From: Paractinoplanes toevensis
GTDB taxonomy: Bacteria > Actinomycetota > Actinomycetes > Mycobacteriales > Micromonosporaceae
Assembly (NCBI RefSeq): GCF_018332695.1
Contig: NZ_BOQN01000002.1
Span: 36,970 to 100,969 of the forward strand
Length of the DNA stretch: 64,000 nucleotides
Reading direction: 5' to 3'
This document shows, piece after piece, positions 37,119 through 46,300 of the stretch. The position numbers and the translations under genes are program-made. The notes below the pieces were generated by a model. It ran no database searches. It was not told where the DNA came from and worked only from the letters and a program-made list of their open reading frames with translations. Position 1 is the first letter of the stretch. Each line of letters opens with the position of its first letter.

Positions 37119-38315
37119 CTACGCGGGGGTGGGGACGCGGGCTGAGATTCCCGTGCCGGTGCCTGGCTCTGACTCGATGGCCAGGGTGCCGGCCAGGGCC
37201 TCGACACGCTGGCGCATCGCCAGCAGGCCGAAGCCGCCCGTCGGGGTGGTCGGGGGCGGCGCGGCCGGGTCGAAGCCTCGGCCGTCGTCGCGGATGTCCA
37301 GGGCCACGTCGTTGTCCAGGTACGACAGGGTGATGCCCACCCTGGTCGCCGACGCGTGCCGGGCCGCGTTGGACAGGGCCTCCTGGGCGGTTCGCAGCAG
37401 CACCGCTTCCGTTTCGGGAGGCAGCGGACGGGGCGTGCCGGTGGTGGTGAATCCCGCGGTGACGCCGTGCCGGTCCGACCAGCGGGTGGCCACCTCGGCC
37501 AGGGCTTCGGCCAGGTGGCCGGTTTCCAATTCTCGGGGGCGGAGCGCGTGCACCGAGCGACGTGCCTCGGTCAGGCTCTCCCGGGCCAGTTCGGTCGCCG
37601 AGTCGTGATGGCGCCGCCAGTCGTCGCCGGGGGCCTGGGCCGCCGCCTGCAACTGAGTGACGATCCCGATCAGGCCCTGGGCGACGGTGTCGTGGATCTC
37701 GCGGGCCATCCGCTGCCGCTCGTCCAGCACCCCGGCCGTCCGGGCCTGGGCCAGCAATTGTTCCTGCAGGTCGGCGTTCTCGGCCAGGGCCGCGGCCAGT
37801 CGTTCGTTGGCCGCGCGGGCCTCGCCCAGGGCCGCCTCGCGTTCCCGCTGGTGGCGCTCGTTGATCCGGACCAGCCAGGCCAGCCCGCACAGCGGCACCG
37901 CGTTGGCCAGCACCGTCACGGCGTAACCGGTCAGGCCGGACGCGGTGCGGGCGTCGAGCCCGGATCCCTGGGCGATGCCGGCGATGACTCCGGTGCCGGC
38001 GATGAAGTACAGCTCGGCCGGCCACCCGATGATCCGGAAGGCGTAGAAGTAGCAGGCGGGCGTGAACAGTGCGTACCACGGGTCGCGGAGGACCAGTGCC
38101 AGGGTGATCAGCAGCAGGCCGGCCAGGAAGACGCCCATCACCCGCGGGCGGTCCCGCCAGGCGGGGTGCAGCGTGTAGACCATCAGGATCCAGAGTGCGG
38201 CCAGCGCGCACAGCGCCAGGTTGACCGCGTCGGCTCCGGCCACGACGGTGACGGCGGCGAGGGCCCCGAGCAACACGTACGGCACGACGGTGGCGAGCGG
38301 CTTCAGAACATCCAC
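37119..38315 (-). CDS. Orphan sensor histidine kinase (NarL-type partner)
   Basis: 398 residues. Six or so hydrophobic segments to about residue 150, a long coiled coil (residues 153-200), HisKA_3 with the phospho-acceptor His in RMAREIHDTVAQGL, and HATPase_c with N-box QEALSNAARHA and G-boxes DDGRGF and GGFGLLAMRQR. No response regulator gene adjoins it; the gene-free region follows. GTG at 38315, with TAAGTT ending 6 nt upstream and overlapping the channel gene stop, so it can be read from the channel operon and from its own promoter. Confidence 0.9.
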   Translation of the reverse strand: MDVLKPLATVVPYVLLGALAAVTVVAGADAVNLALCALAALWILMVYTLHPAWRDRPRVMGVFLAGLLLITLALVLRDPWYALFTPACYFYAFRIIGWPAELYFIAGTGVIAGIAQGSGLDARTASGLTGYAVTVLANAVPLCGLAWLVRINERHQREREAALGEARAANERLAAALAENADLQEQLLAQARTAGVLDERQRMAREIHDTVAQGLIGIVTQLQAAAQAPGDDWRRHHDSATELARESLTEARRSVHALRPRELETGHLAEALAEVATRWSDRHGVTAGFTTTGTPRPLPPETEAVLLRTAQEALSNAARHASATRVGITLSYLDNDVALDIRDDGRGFDPAAPPPTTPTGGFGLLAMRQRVEALAGTLAIESEPGTGTGISARVPTPA

Positions 38316-38321
38316 CGGGAC

Positions 38322-38327
38322 AACTTA
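38322..38327 (-). promoter_or_regulatory. Leaderless -10 element (TAAGTT) for the orphan kinase
   Basis: TAAGTT, 6 nt, then GTG. It shares bases with the TAA stop of the potassium channel gene. Confidence 0.45.
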
Positions 38328-40028
38328 AGTGCGCCGGGAGAGGCGCTGCCAGAGCCAGCCCGCCGGGACGGTGCGGTCGTTGAGGACGTACTCGCTGGTC
38401 GCTCGGTTGATCATGGTGTCGATCAGGGCGCGGCGGGCCATCGGGTGGCCGACGAACAGGAGCTGGTCGCCGGGCTCGACGGTCACGTCGTCGGCCGGGC
38501 CGAGGGTCGCCTCGTCGCCGCGGAGCAGCAGCAGCGGCACCGCGGCGACCTGCCGGTCCCGGTCCTGCGGGCTGCGCACCAGGTCGCCGAGGCGGGCGTG
38601 ATCGCGGCGCAGCCAGGGGCCGAGCGCGGGGGCCTCGCGGTCGTCCAGGGTCATCTTCCACACGCTGCCCAGCCGGCTGCCGCAGTGCGCCTCGAGCCGG
38701 TCGAGCAGGTCGGTCGCCCAGTCGTTGCCGCAGGCCGGCATCTCCTGCAGGAAACGCCACAGCAGCGGCGTGCTCAGCTGGGCGTAGATCTCCCGGGCCA
38801 CCACCTCGGCGGCGACCAGGACCCAGTCGACGTTCAGCGCCGCGAACAGCGGCGCGTTGGAGCGGTGGTTCTGCCGGGCGGCGATGAACAGGCCGGGGTT
38901 GAGGCGGCGGGCCGCGGCGATCAGCGAGAGGTTGGTGGTGTCGTTGTCGGTGCCGGCGACGAAGCCGACCGCCTCGGCCGGGCGGGCCTTCGCCAGGACC
39001 GCGGGGTCGGAGGCGTCGCCGACGATGACGCCCGGCTCGTCCTCCTGCTCGGTCACGTCGATGATGGTGACCTCGAGGCCGTCGGCGCGGAGGTCCTCGA
39101 CGAACTTGCGGCCGAACCGGCCATAGCCGCACACCACCCAGCGCCCGGCGCCGGGTGGCCGCCCGGGGTCGGGCAGCTCGGCGCCGGGCCCGCCGGCCAG
39201 CCAGGACATCAACTGGTACGACGCGGGAGCGTGCAGCGCGAGCCGGACGTGGTCGCCGAACCGGTCGAACGGGTTGACGACGGTGGGCGAGCCGAACGCC
39301 CGCATCCGGTGCTCGGTCGCCGGCGAGACGGTGCGGGCGACGACCGGCACGTCCGGCCGGATCAGCGCCGCGGTCATCGCGACCACCAGGTTGACCTCGT
39401 CGTTGTCGGTGAGCGCCAGCACGCCCTCGCACTGCGGGTGTTCCAGGCCGGCCAGGTCCAGGGTGCGCGGGTCGGCCCCGTCGCCGACCAGGCCGGGCAC
39501 GTCGGCGTGGTAGGAGTCGATGTCGAGGGCGTCCACCCGGTCGGCCGACAGGTCGAGCACGACCATCCGGCGGCCGAGCGAGTCGAGCGCCCGGCCGAGG
39601 ATCTGACCGGTCTGCCCGAAGCCGACGAGCAGCAGGAACGGCTCGCGCAGCCGGTTGACCGTACGGCTGAACCGGCGCAGGGCCAGGGCCTGCCGGAACG
39701 TGCGGTCCTGGAGCAGGGCCAGCAGCGAGCCGATGGTGTAGGCCCAGCCCACCACGGTCAGATAGATCGTCGCCATGACCCACAGCCGCTGCGCGCCGGT
39801 GAACGGCTGGGGCAGCTCGCCGTACCCGATGGTGGTGGCCGTGTAGCTCATGAAGTAGAACGCGTCGAAGAAGCTCAGCCGGGGCGGGATGAGGGTGAGG
39901 CCGAGGACGCTGATCGCGAAGTTGGTGATCAGCAGGATGAGCGGCGCGCGCATGCGCCGCAGGATCAGGAAGATGGTCGGCGACCGTTCGGCGTAGCGCG
40001 CCGAGAAGTGGCGCCGCCGGGCCGTCAT
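38325..40028 (-). CDS. Potassium channel with two RCK (TrkA) domains
   Basis: 567 residues. Two transmembrane helices flank a pore loop with selectivity filter TIGYGE (SYTATTIGYGELPQP), followed by two tandem NAD-binding RCK/TrkA-N domains (first glycine motif VGFGQTGQILGRAL; second CGYGRFGRKFVEDL) and a C-terminal TrkA-C-like segment (DVTVEPGDQLLFVGHP). It is a ligand-gated K+ channel of the inner membrane. ATG at 40028, overlapping the stop of the small membrane protein (ATGA). Confidence 0.92.
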   Translation of the reverse strand: MTARRRHFSARYAERSPTIFLILRRMRAPLILLITNFAISVLGLTLIPPRLSFFDAFYFMSYTATTIGYGELPQPFTGAQRLWVMATIYLTVVGWAYTIGSLLALLQDRTFRQALALRRFSRTVNRLREPFLLLVGFGQTGQILGRALDSLGRRMVVLDLSADRVDALDIDSYHADVPGLVGDGADPRTLDLAGLEHPQCEGVLALTDNDEVNLVVAMTAALIRPDVPVVARTVSPATEHRMRAFGSPTVVNPFDRFGDHVRLALHAPASYQLMSWLAGGPGAELPDPGRPPGAGRWVVCGYGRFGRKFVEDLRADGLEVTIIDVTEQEDEPGVIVGDASDPAVLAKARPAEAVGFVAGTDNDTTNLSLIAAARRLNPGLFIAARQNHRSNAPLFAALNVDWVLVAAEVVAREIYAQLSTPLLWRFLQEMPACGNDWATDLLDRLEAHCGSRLGSVWKMTLDDREAPALGPWLRRDHARLGDLVRSPQDRDRQVAAVPLLLLRGDEATLGPADDVTVEPGDQLLFVGHPMARRALIDTMINRATSEYVLNDRTVPAGWLWQRLSRRT

Positions 40029-40411
40029 CGGCGGTGGAACGTCGTCGTCTCGATCACCAGGAGGGCGACCGAGACGAGGTTGGCCAGCAGCGCGCCGCCG
40101 GACAGCGACACCACGCCGGCCATCGCCTCGGCGTCCAGCCCGGCGGAGGAGATCTGCGTGGCGTACGCCCACATCAGAGCGGCCGCTATCAGCTGCAGGT
40201 CGGCGACCAGGCTGGTGGCGAGGTGGACCGCGCCGATCTGGGTGCGGTCGCCGAACTTCAGCACGGTGGCGATCAGGCTGACCACCACCGCCGCGAACAA
40301 CTCGTAGACGTTGTGCAGCGCCGGGTCGGAGATGTCGCCGAGGAAGAACCCGAAGTTCAGCGTGGCCGCCAGCAGCACGAAGAAGCCGAAGACGACCTTT
40401 TCCAAACTCAT
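40025..40411 (-). CDS. Small membrane protein coupled to the potassium channel
   Basis: 128 residues with four hydrophobic helices (KVVFGFFVLLAATLNFGFFL; ELFAAVVVSLIATVLKFG; HLATSLVADLQLIAAALMWA; a C-terminal span) and short polar loops. Coupled by ATGA to the RCK channel, so it is a candidate accessory subunit; I know no characterised counterpart. The ATG at 40411 has TACCGT ending 7 nt upstream. Confidence 0.75.
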   Translation of the reverse strand: MSLEKVVFGFFVLLAATLNFGFFLGDISDPALHNVYELFAAVVVSLIATVLKFGDRTQIGAVHLATSLVADLQLIAAALMWAYATQISSAGLDAEAMAGVVSLSGGALLANLVSVALLVIETTTFHRR

Positions 40412-40418
40412 GGCGATT

Positions 40419-40424
40419 ACGGTA
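40419..40424 (-). promoter_or_regulatory. Leaderless -10 element (TACCGT) of the channel operon
   Basis: TACCGT, 7 nt, then ATG. It abuts the hairpin that ends the GH92 transcript, separating the two units. Confidence 0.45.
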
Positions 40425-40446
40425 GCGGCGCGCTGAGCGCGCCGCT
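40424..40446 (-). terminator. Hairpin after the GH92 gene
   Basis: Perfect 10-bp stem AGCGGCGCGC / GCGCGCCGCT with a TGA loop, 9 bp past the GH92 stop. No U-tract. Confidence 0.7.
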
Positions 40447-40455
40447 CACCGAAGC

Positions 40456-43293
40456 TCAGTTCTGCGGCGGTACGTCCCCCGGGCCGCTGCCCCAGGTGCT
40501 GCTGGGTGCGGTTCCCAGGGCGTACGCGAGATGGCCGCCGACCAGGACCGCGCGCGCCGGCAGCCAGGCCTTCGTGGTCGCCCGGCCGTTGACCTTCAGG
40601 CCCTGGACGTACGGTCCGGTGCCGGGCGCGTCGATGACCAGTTTGCCCCCACCGCCCAGCCGCACCGAGGCGTGCGGAAAGAGCGGCGTGGTCAGGGCGA
40701 GCTCGGCCCGGGTGGGCACGGTCGGGTAGAGGCCGAGGGCGGACAGTACGTACCAGGCGCTCATCGTGCCGGCGTCGTCGTTGCCGGGGATGCCACCGGT
40801 GCCGTTGCTCCACTTCGTGTCGATGATCGCTCGCACGGTCTCCTGTGTCTTGTAGGCGGCGCCGAAGTAGTTGTAGAGGTACGGCGTCTGGATGTCCGGC
40901 TCGTTGGTGGCGTCGAACCGGGTGGCCTGCTTGGCGCTGAGGTCGAACGTGCCGTCGGGGTTGCGGAAGAACGCGTCGAGCCGCTCCAGCGCGATGTCGG
41001 TGCCACCCATCCGCTCGGCGAGGGTGGTCACGTCGGAGTAGACCATCCAGGTGTATTGCGCGCTGCTGCCCTCGACAAAGCCGGTCTGGGTGGACGGGGT
41101 GAACCCTTCGGCCCAGGTGCCGTCCCGGTAGCGGTCGCGCATCCAGCCGACGTAGGGGCTGTCGATCGGCGCCGGCGTGGGCACGGCCGGGTCGGCCAGT
41201 TCGAGCTCGCCGAGCTGCACGATGTCCTCACCGCCGTTCTTCGTGACGTTCAGGCGGTAGTGCGCGTAGGGCTGCGGCGCCGCCACGGCGTACTCCCGGG
41301 TCTGGCCTCGTTTTTCGAACTTCTGCCCGGTCTGTGTGTCGAGCGTCGTCCAGGTGGCGCCGTCGGCCGAGCCCTGCAGTTCCCAATCGACCGGGTCGCG
41401 CCCCGGCTCGTCGTTGCCGGAGGTGAGCGCGTAGTGGTCGACGGTCAGTGGCGCGTCGAGTTGAGCGGCGAGCCAGCCGGTGGTGGCGAAGGTCAGCCAC
41501 TTGGTGCCCTTGTCGCCGTCGAGCGCCTGCGCCTTGCCCTCGCCGGGCGGGTTCTCGCCGCTCGCGGTGATCGCGGTGACGTGCTCGCGGATGTTGTGGG
41601 CCAGGCCGGGGTCGGCGGTGGCCTGCGGGTCGAAGACGTTGCGCCAGTTGTGGCTGCGGGCGAGGAACGTCCGGTAGGTCGAGCGGTCGCCGAGCGCGAG
41701 GGCCAGCTGGGCGATGCCGTAGTCGGCGGCCGCGTCCTCCAGGGTCTCGGCGGCGCCGCCCCAGCAGTGGCAGTCGTCGGCCGGCACGTAACCGAGCGAC
41801 ATGTACTCCTCGAGCGACGGCCGCTGGCCGAAGCACTCGACCGGGCAGCCCAGGTCGCTCTCGTCGTTGGCGGTCGGCACGGTCGCGGCGTGCACCAGCG
41901 ACGTGAGCGCGCCGCGGGCGTCGAAGTCGCGGGCGCCGAACGCGTAGATCGCGGCGATGGTGGCCGCGGCCGGGTCGCCGGACATCACCGCGGTCTTGCC
42001 GTGCTGCAACAGCCAGCGATCCCACTCGCCGCCACGCTGGGTGGCGTAGTTGAACAGCGACTGCGCATAGTCACTGGCCTGCCGCCGGTCGAGCAGCGCG
42101 AGGAGCTGCACCTGCGCCCGGTAGACGTCCCAGCCGGAGAAGGTGCCGTATTGAGCCTTCTGTCCGGTCGACAAGCGGTGGATCAAGCCGTCGGCCCCGT
42201 AGTACTGGCCGTCGACGTCACTGGTCAGGGTCGGTTCCAACGCGGAGTGATAGAGCGCCGTGTAGAAAGTGGCGCGCCGGTCCGCGGTGCCGCCGGAAAT
42301 CCGGATCTTGCCCAGTCGCGCATTCCACGCGGAACGGGCCTTCGCCCGGATCTCGGCGAAGCCGAGCCGGGCCGGTGACTCGGCGGCGAGATTGGCCTCG
42401 GCGCCGGCCGCCGAGGTGTACGAGATGGCCACCCGCATGGTGACCGCGGTCGTCCCGGGCGCGAACGTGACGTAACCGCCCGAGCCCTTCCCGGCGACCG
42501 GCCGTCCGGCGCTGGTCCAGCCGCTGCCGCCGGACGCGTCGGTGGAGTCCGGGGTGAGCGTGCCGTCCTTCCAGGTGCCGGCGGCCGCGAATGGCTGGTC
42601 GAGGGTCGCGACGAAGTGCAGCGTGTAGTACGCGTGCGAGTTGTCGGTGCTCTGCGGCCCGCAGAAGTTGCCGGCGCTCACCGAGCCGGTGATCGTGCGG
42701 GTGGCGGCGTCGAGGTGGACGGTGGCGTCGGCGCTGCCGGTCTCCGACATCGAGGTGCGGAACAGCAGGCTGGCGGGCTTGTCGGCCGGGAAGGTGAAGT
42801 TGCCGATCCCGGTGCGGTCGGTGACGGTCAGCTCGGCACCGGCTCCGCTGTCCAGGCCGACCCGGTAATAGCCCGGCGAGGCCGCCTCGTTGGCGTGCGC
42901 GAACGTGCTCGCGTAGACGGCGTCGCTGGTGTCGGCGCTGGGCGAGCCGGTGACCGCCCCGGCGTGCGGCATGATCGGGATGTCGCCGTTGGCGCCCGAG
43001 CAGCCCACCCCGCTGAGGTGGGTGAGGCTCAGTCCGCGGATTCGGGTGGCGGTGTACTGGTAACCGCCCGGCGCCGGGGTGGCGACCTGGTTGCCGCGGG
43101 AGGTCTGCGGGCTCCAGGCGAGCATGCCGAACGGGCGCACCGCGCCGGGATAGGTGTTGCCCAGGTTGGTGGTGCCGATGAACGGGTTCACCAGGGCGGC
43201 CGGATCGAAGGCGGGGGCGGCGTGGGCCGCCGCTCCGATCGGGACGGTCACGGCCAGGCCGGCGAGCGCGGCGAGGACACGAGTGCGGAGCAT
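40456..43293 (-). CDS. Secreted GH92 alpha-mannosidase with inserted F5/8 C (CBM32) domain
   Basis: 945 residues. Signal peptide (LAALAGLAVTVPIGAAAHA), N-terminal beta-sandwich opening with FDPAALVNPFIGT, then the (alpha/alpha)6 catalytic domain: GTFSGWDVYR, YVPADDCHCWGGAAETLEDA, GIPGNDDAGTMSAWYVLSAL. GH92 enzymes are Ca2+-dependent exo-alpha-mannosidases. A galactose-binding-like F5/8 type C domain of about 125 residues (roughly 578-703, with TKWLTFATTGWLAAQL and DWELQGSADGATW) is inserted within the catalytic domain. The ATG at 43293 has GGAGGAG upstream; the frame is open a little further but loses the signal peptide. Confidence 0.93.
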   Translation of the reverse strand: MLRTRVLAALAGLAVTVPIGAAAHAAPAFDPAALVNPFIGTTNLGNTYPGAVRPFGMLAWSPQTSRGNQVATPAPGGYQYTATRIRGLSLTHLSGVGCSGANGDIPIMPHAGAVTGSPSADTSDAVYASTFAHANEAASPGYYRVGLDSGAGAELTVTDRTGIGNFTFPADKPASLLFRTSMSETGSADATVHLDAATRTITGSVSAGNFCGPQSTDNSHAYYTLHFVATLDQPFAAAGTWKDGTLTPDSTDASGGSGWTSAGRPVAGKGSGGYVTFAPGTTAVTMRVAISYTSAAGAEANLAAESPARLGFAEIRAKARSAWNARLGKIRISGGTADRRATFYTALYHSALEPTLTSDVDGQYYGADGLIHRLSTGQKAQYGTFSGWDVYRAQVQLLALLDRRQASDYAQSLFNYATQRGGEWDRWLLQHGKTAVMSGDPAAATIAAIYAFGARDFDARGALTSLVHAATVPTANDESDLGCPVECFGQRPSLEEYMSLGYVPADDCHCWGGAAETLEDAAADYGIAQLALALGDRSTYRTFLARSHNWRNVFDPQATADPGLAHNIREHVTAITASGENPPGEGKAQALDGDKGTKWLTFATTGWLAAQLDAPLTVDHYALTSGNDEPGRDPVDWELQGSADGATWTTLDTQTGQKFEKRGQTREYAVAAPQPYAHYRLNVTKNGGEDIVQLGELELADPAVPTPAPIDSPYVGWMRDRYRDGTWAEGFTPSTQTGFVEGSSAQYTWMVYSDVTTLAERMGGTDIALERLDAFFRNPDGTFDLSAKQATRFDATNEPDIQTPYLYNYFGAAYKTQETVRAIIDTKWSNGTGGIPGNDDAGTMSAWYVLSALGLYPTVPTRAELALTTPLFPHASVRLGGGGKLVIDAPGTGPYVQGLKVNGRATTKAWLPARAVLVGGHLAYALGTAPSSTWGSGPGDVPPQN

Positions 43294-43308
43294 GGCGGAC
43301 TCCTCCTC

Positions 43309-43322
43309 TGACAACGATGTCA
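43309..43322. promoter_or_regulatory. LacI-type operator upstream of GH92
   Basis: TGACAACGATGTCA is a near-perfect palindrome with the central CG typical of LacI-family operators. It lies 16 bp before the GH92 start, between a TTGACA (minus strand, 43356-43351) and the Shine-Dalgarno. No LacI gene is in the window. Confidence 0.6.
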
Positions 43323-43392
43323 GGCCAGGCTGTATCGAGACAGAGAAATGTGTCAATGCTTTGCCGGATTGCTGCCCTTCCGGGCAAAAGCG

Positions 43393-46300
43393 TCAGCCGT
43401 GCGTGCAGACGCGGTCGCGGCCGGACCGCTTGGCCTGGTAAAGCGCCCCGTCGGCGTGCGCGAGCAGCTGCCGCAGGTCCTGGTCGCCGCCGTCCAGCGC
43501 GGCCACCCCGACGCTGATGGTGACCGGCAGCAGGCCGGCCGTGGTCGGGATCGGCTCGCCGGACACCGTGCGGTGCAACCGCTCGGCCAGCTCCACCGCC
43601 GGGGTCTGGGTGGTGACGACCGCGAACTCCTCGCCGCCGTACCGGCCCACCACGTCGACGCCGGCCAGCGCCCCGTTCAGCCGCGCGGCCACCGCCCGGA
43701 TCACCTCGTCGCCGACCGGGTGCCCGTACGTGTCATTGATCCGTTTGAAGTGGTCGATGTCGACCATGACGGCCGCGATCGGCCGCCGGTCCCGGCGGGC
43801 GGCGGCCAGCTGCCGCTCGGCCTCGGCGAAGAAGTGGTTGCGGTTGAACAGGCCGGTCAGACCGTCGATGGTGGCCATCGCCCGCACCTGGCTGAACAGG
43901 CGGGCGTTCTCGTACGCGGTCATGCCCTGACCGGCGATGGCCGCGGCCATCTGGATCTGCGCCTCGGTCATCACGTCCTCGGCGGTCGCCCCCACCAGCA
44001 GGACGCCGAACGGCTCGCCGCGCTGCACCGCCGGGATCGCCCACCAGCAGCGCACGGCACCGAGCACGCCGGCGAACGGCGGCCGGTCCCCCGGGAACAC
44101 CGTGCGCACCCGCGGGCCGGTCAGCTCGAACAGCTCGCGCGGCACCGGATGCACCCCGGTGCCCACCGGCGCGGTCACGCCGTAGGTGGCGGCGACCGTC
44201 AGCCGGTCGGAGTCCACCCAGGTCAGCAGCGCGGCGGTGTCACCGCGCAGGGTGCCGGCCAGGCTGGTGAGCAGGCGTTCCATCACCTCGTCGGGGTCCA
44301 GCGACGAGCTCTGGTCGGCCATCGCCGCGCGCAGCGTCTCGGCCACGTCGCGCTGCCGGCGGGCGGTCTGCACGGCGACCTCGAGCTGCGCGGCCCGGGC
44401 GGTCTCCAGCGACACCGCGATGTGGTTGGTGATGGCCTTCAGGATGTCGACGTCGTCGGCGGTGAACACGCCCTTGGCGACCCGGCTGTCCAGGTAGACC
44501 ACGCCGCGCAACCGGCCGTCCAGCTGGAGCGGGGCGATCAGGATGCTGCGCAGGCCGTGGACCTGCACACTCTGCGACCCGAGGGCCACGCCCTCCTCGC
44601 TGCCGGTGACCACCAGCGGCTCCCCCGAGCGCCGCACCCGGTCGACCAGGGTCGAGCTGTACCCGGTCAGCTCCCGGATGTCGTTGCCCTGGCCGTCCCG
44701 GCCCACGTGCGGCACGAGCTGGTTGCGCTCGCGGTCGAGCAGGAACAGGAACGCCCGCTCGGCGCCCATGATCCGCAGCGTCTCGTCGAGTGCCACCCGG
44801 GCCAGCGCGCTCGGGTCCAGCACCGTCGCCGAGGCCAGGCTGACCTGCTGCAACGCCTCCAGGCGGCGCTGGTAGCGGGTGGGGTTGTGCGGTTCCGCGC
44901 TGTGGTTGGTCGTGGTGGTGATCGTGCCCGGGTTGGTCGAGGTGAGCTCGTCGATCCGGAACTCGTCGGTGATCCAGCGGACCCGCTGCGGCCACCGCTG
45001 GTCGATGGCGATCATCTGGGCGAGCTTGGCGTGGTGCGCGGCCGGGGCGGGCTGGTCGAGAGCGCCCAGGGCGCGGGCCCGCACCCGGGCCGCCTCATAT
45101 CCGATCAGCGGCGCGTCCAGCGGCACCAGCTCGGCCTCGGCCGCGGACAGGGTGCGGAGCGCGTCGCCCGGGCGGCCGGCCAGCACCTCCAGGTCGGCCC
45201 GGGTGACCAGGTGCCAGGCCCGCAGCGGCTTGGTGTCGGCCATCGTCGCCAGCCGGGCCACCGCGGCCCCGGCCGCCGCCCGGTCGGATCCGCCCTGATG
45301 ACACCGGGTGAGCCGGCCGAGCGCCTCGAAGACGTAGTAGACCCGTTGCTCGGGAACCATGGCCTGGGGCTTCAGGCCGAGCGCGGCGAACTCGGCGGTG
45401 CACCGCTCGAACGGCTCGCCGAGCTCGCTCTCCTCGACCAGTGCCACGATCCGGGCCCCGTACACATTGATCTGTTGCATCGGGTTGTCCGGGTTGGCGC
45501 TCTGGAAGCGCTGCATCGTCTCGAGCTTGGCGGCCGCCTCCTCGGGCCGGCCGCGCTGCGCGGCGAGCACGACGCCGACCGCGCTGATCGCGGACCCCTC
45601 GGCCTGCGCGCCCGGACCCAGCCGGGCCCGGCCGCGTTGGTACCAGGCCTCGGCCTCGGCGGTGCAGCCACGCTTGAAGTACTGCATGCTGACCGTGGAC
45701 ACGCCGGTCAGGTAGTCGCCGAGCTCCAGCCACCGCTCGTGCTCGATCAGGACCCGGCTCCACACCTGCCCCTCGTCGTCGCGGCCGCCCAGGTGGCTGC
45801 CGGCGCCGCGCTTCCACTCGACGTAGCCGACCAGTTCCGGGTCGCCGATGTCGGCGGCCACCGCGGCGGCCCGGTCGAACAGGCTGGTGGCGAGTTTCGC
45901 CCGGCCGGCCACGTCGGCGATCACCCCGAGGCCGGCCATGTGCTGGGCGTACTCGCGGCCCGGCCCGAGCCGGTTGATCGGGTAGATCGCGCGGAAACTC
46001 ATGGTCGCGCGCATCGCCCGGCGCATCCGCATGGACAGCGCGAAGGTGGCGGTGTCGCACAGCACGGCCTGCACCCGGAAGCGGTAGCGGGCGCGGCCGC
46101 GGGCCGAGCCGAAGCCCAGCCGGGTGCGGCCGACGAGCAGGCCGACCAGCATCGACCAGACCGTGCTCAGCACGATCGCGAACTTGCCGTTCGGCAGGGG
46201 CGCGCCCACCTCGGCGAGTCCGCGGCGGACCGCCTCGAACGCCTTGTCCGGGTTCCACGCGCTGTTGTGCACCAGGGCCACCTGGGCCAGGATCTCGGCC

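Noticed and set aside
36982..39783. Long minus-strand frame through the orphan kinase and channel genes
   Set aside because: Shadow frame: the true kinase and RCK channel frames contain all catalytic, filter and nucleotide-binding motifs.
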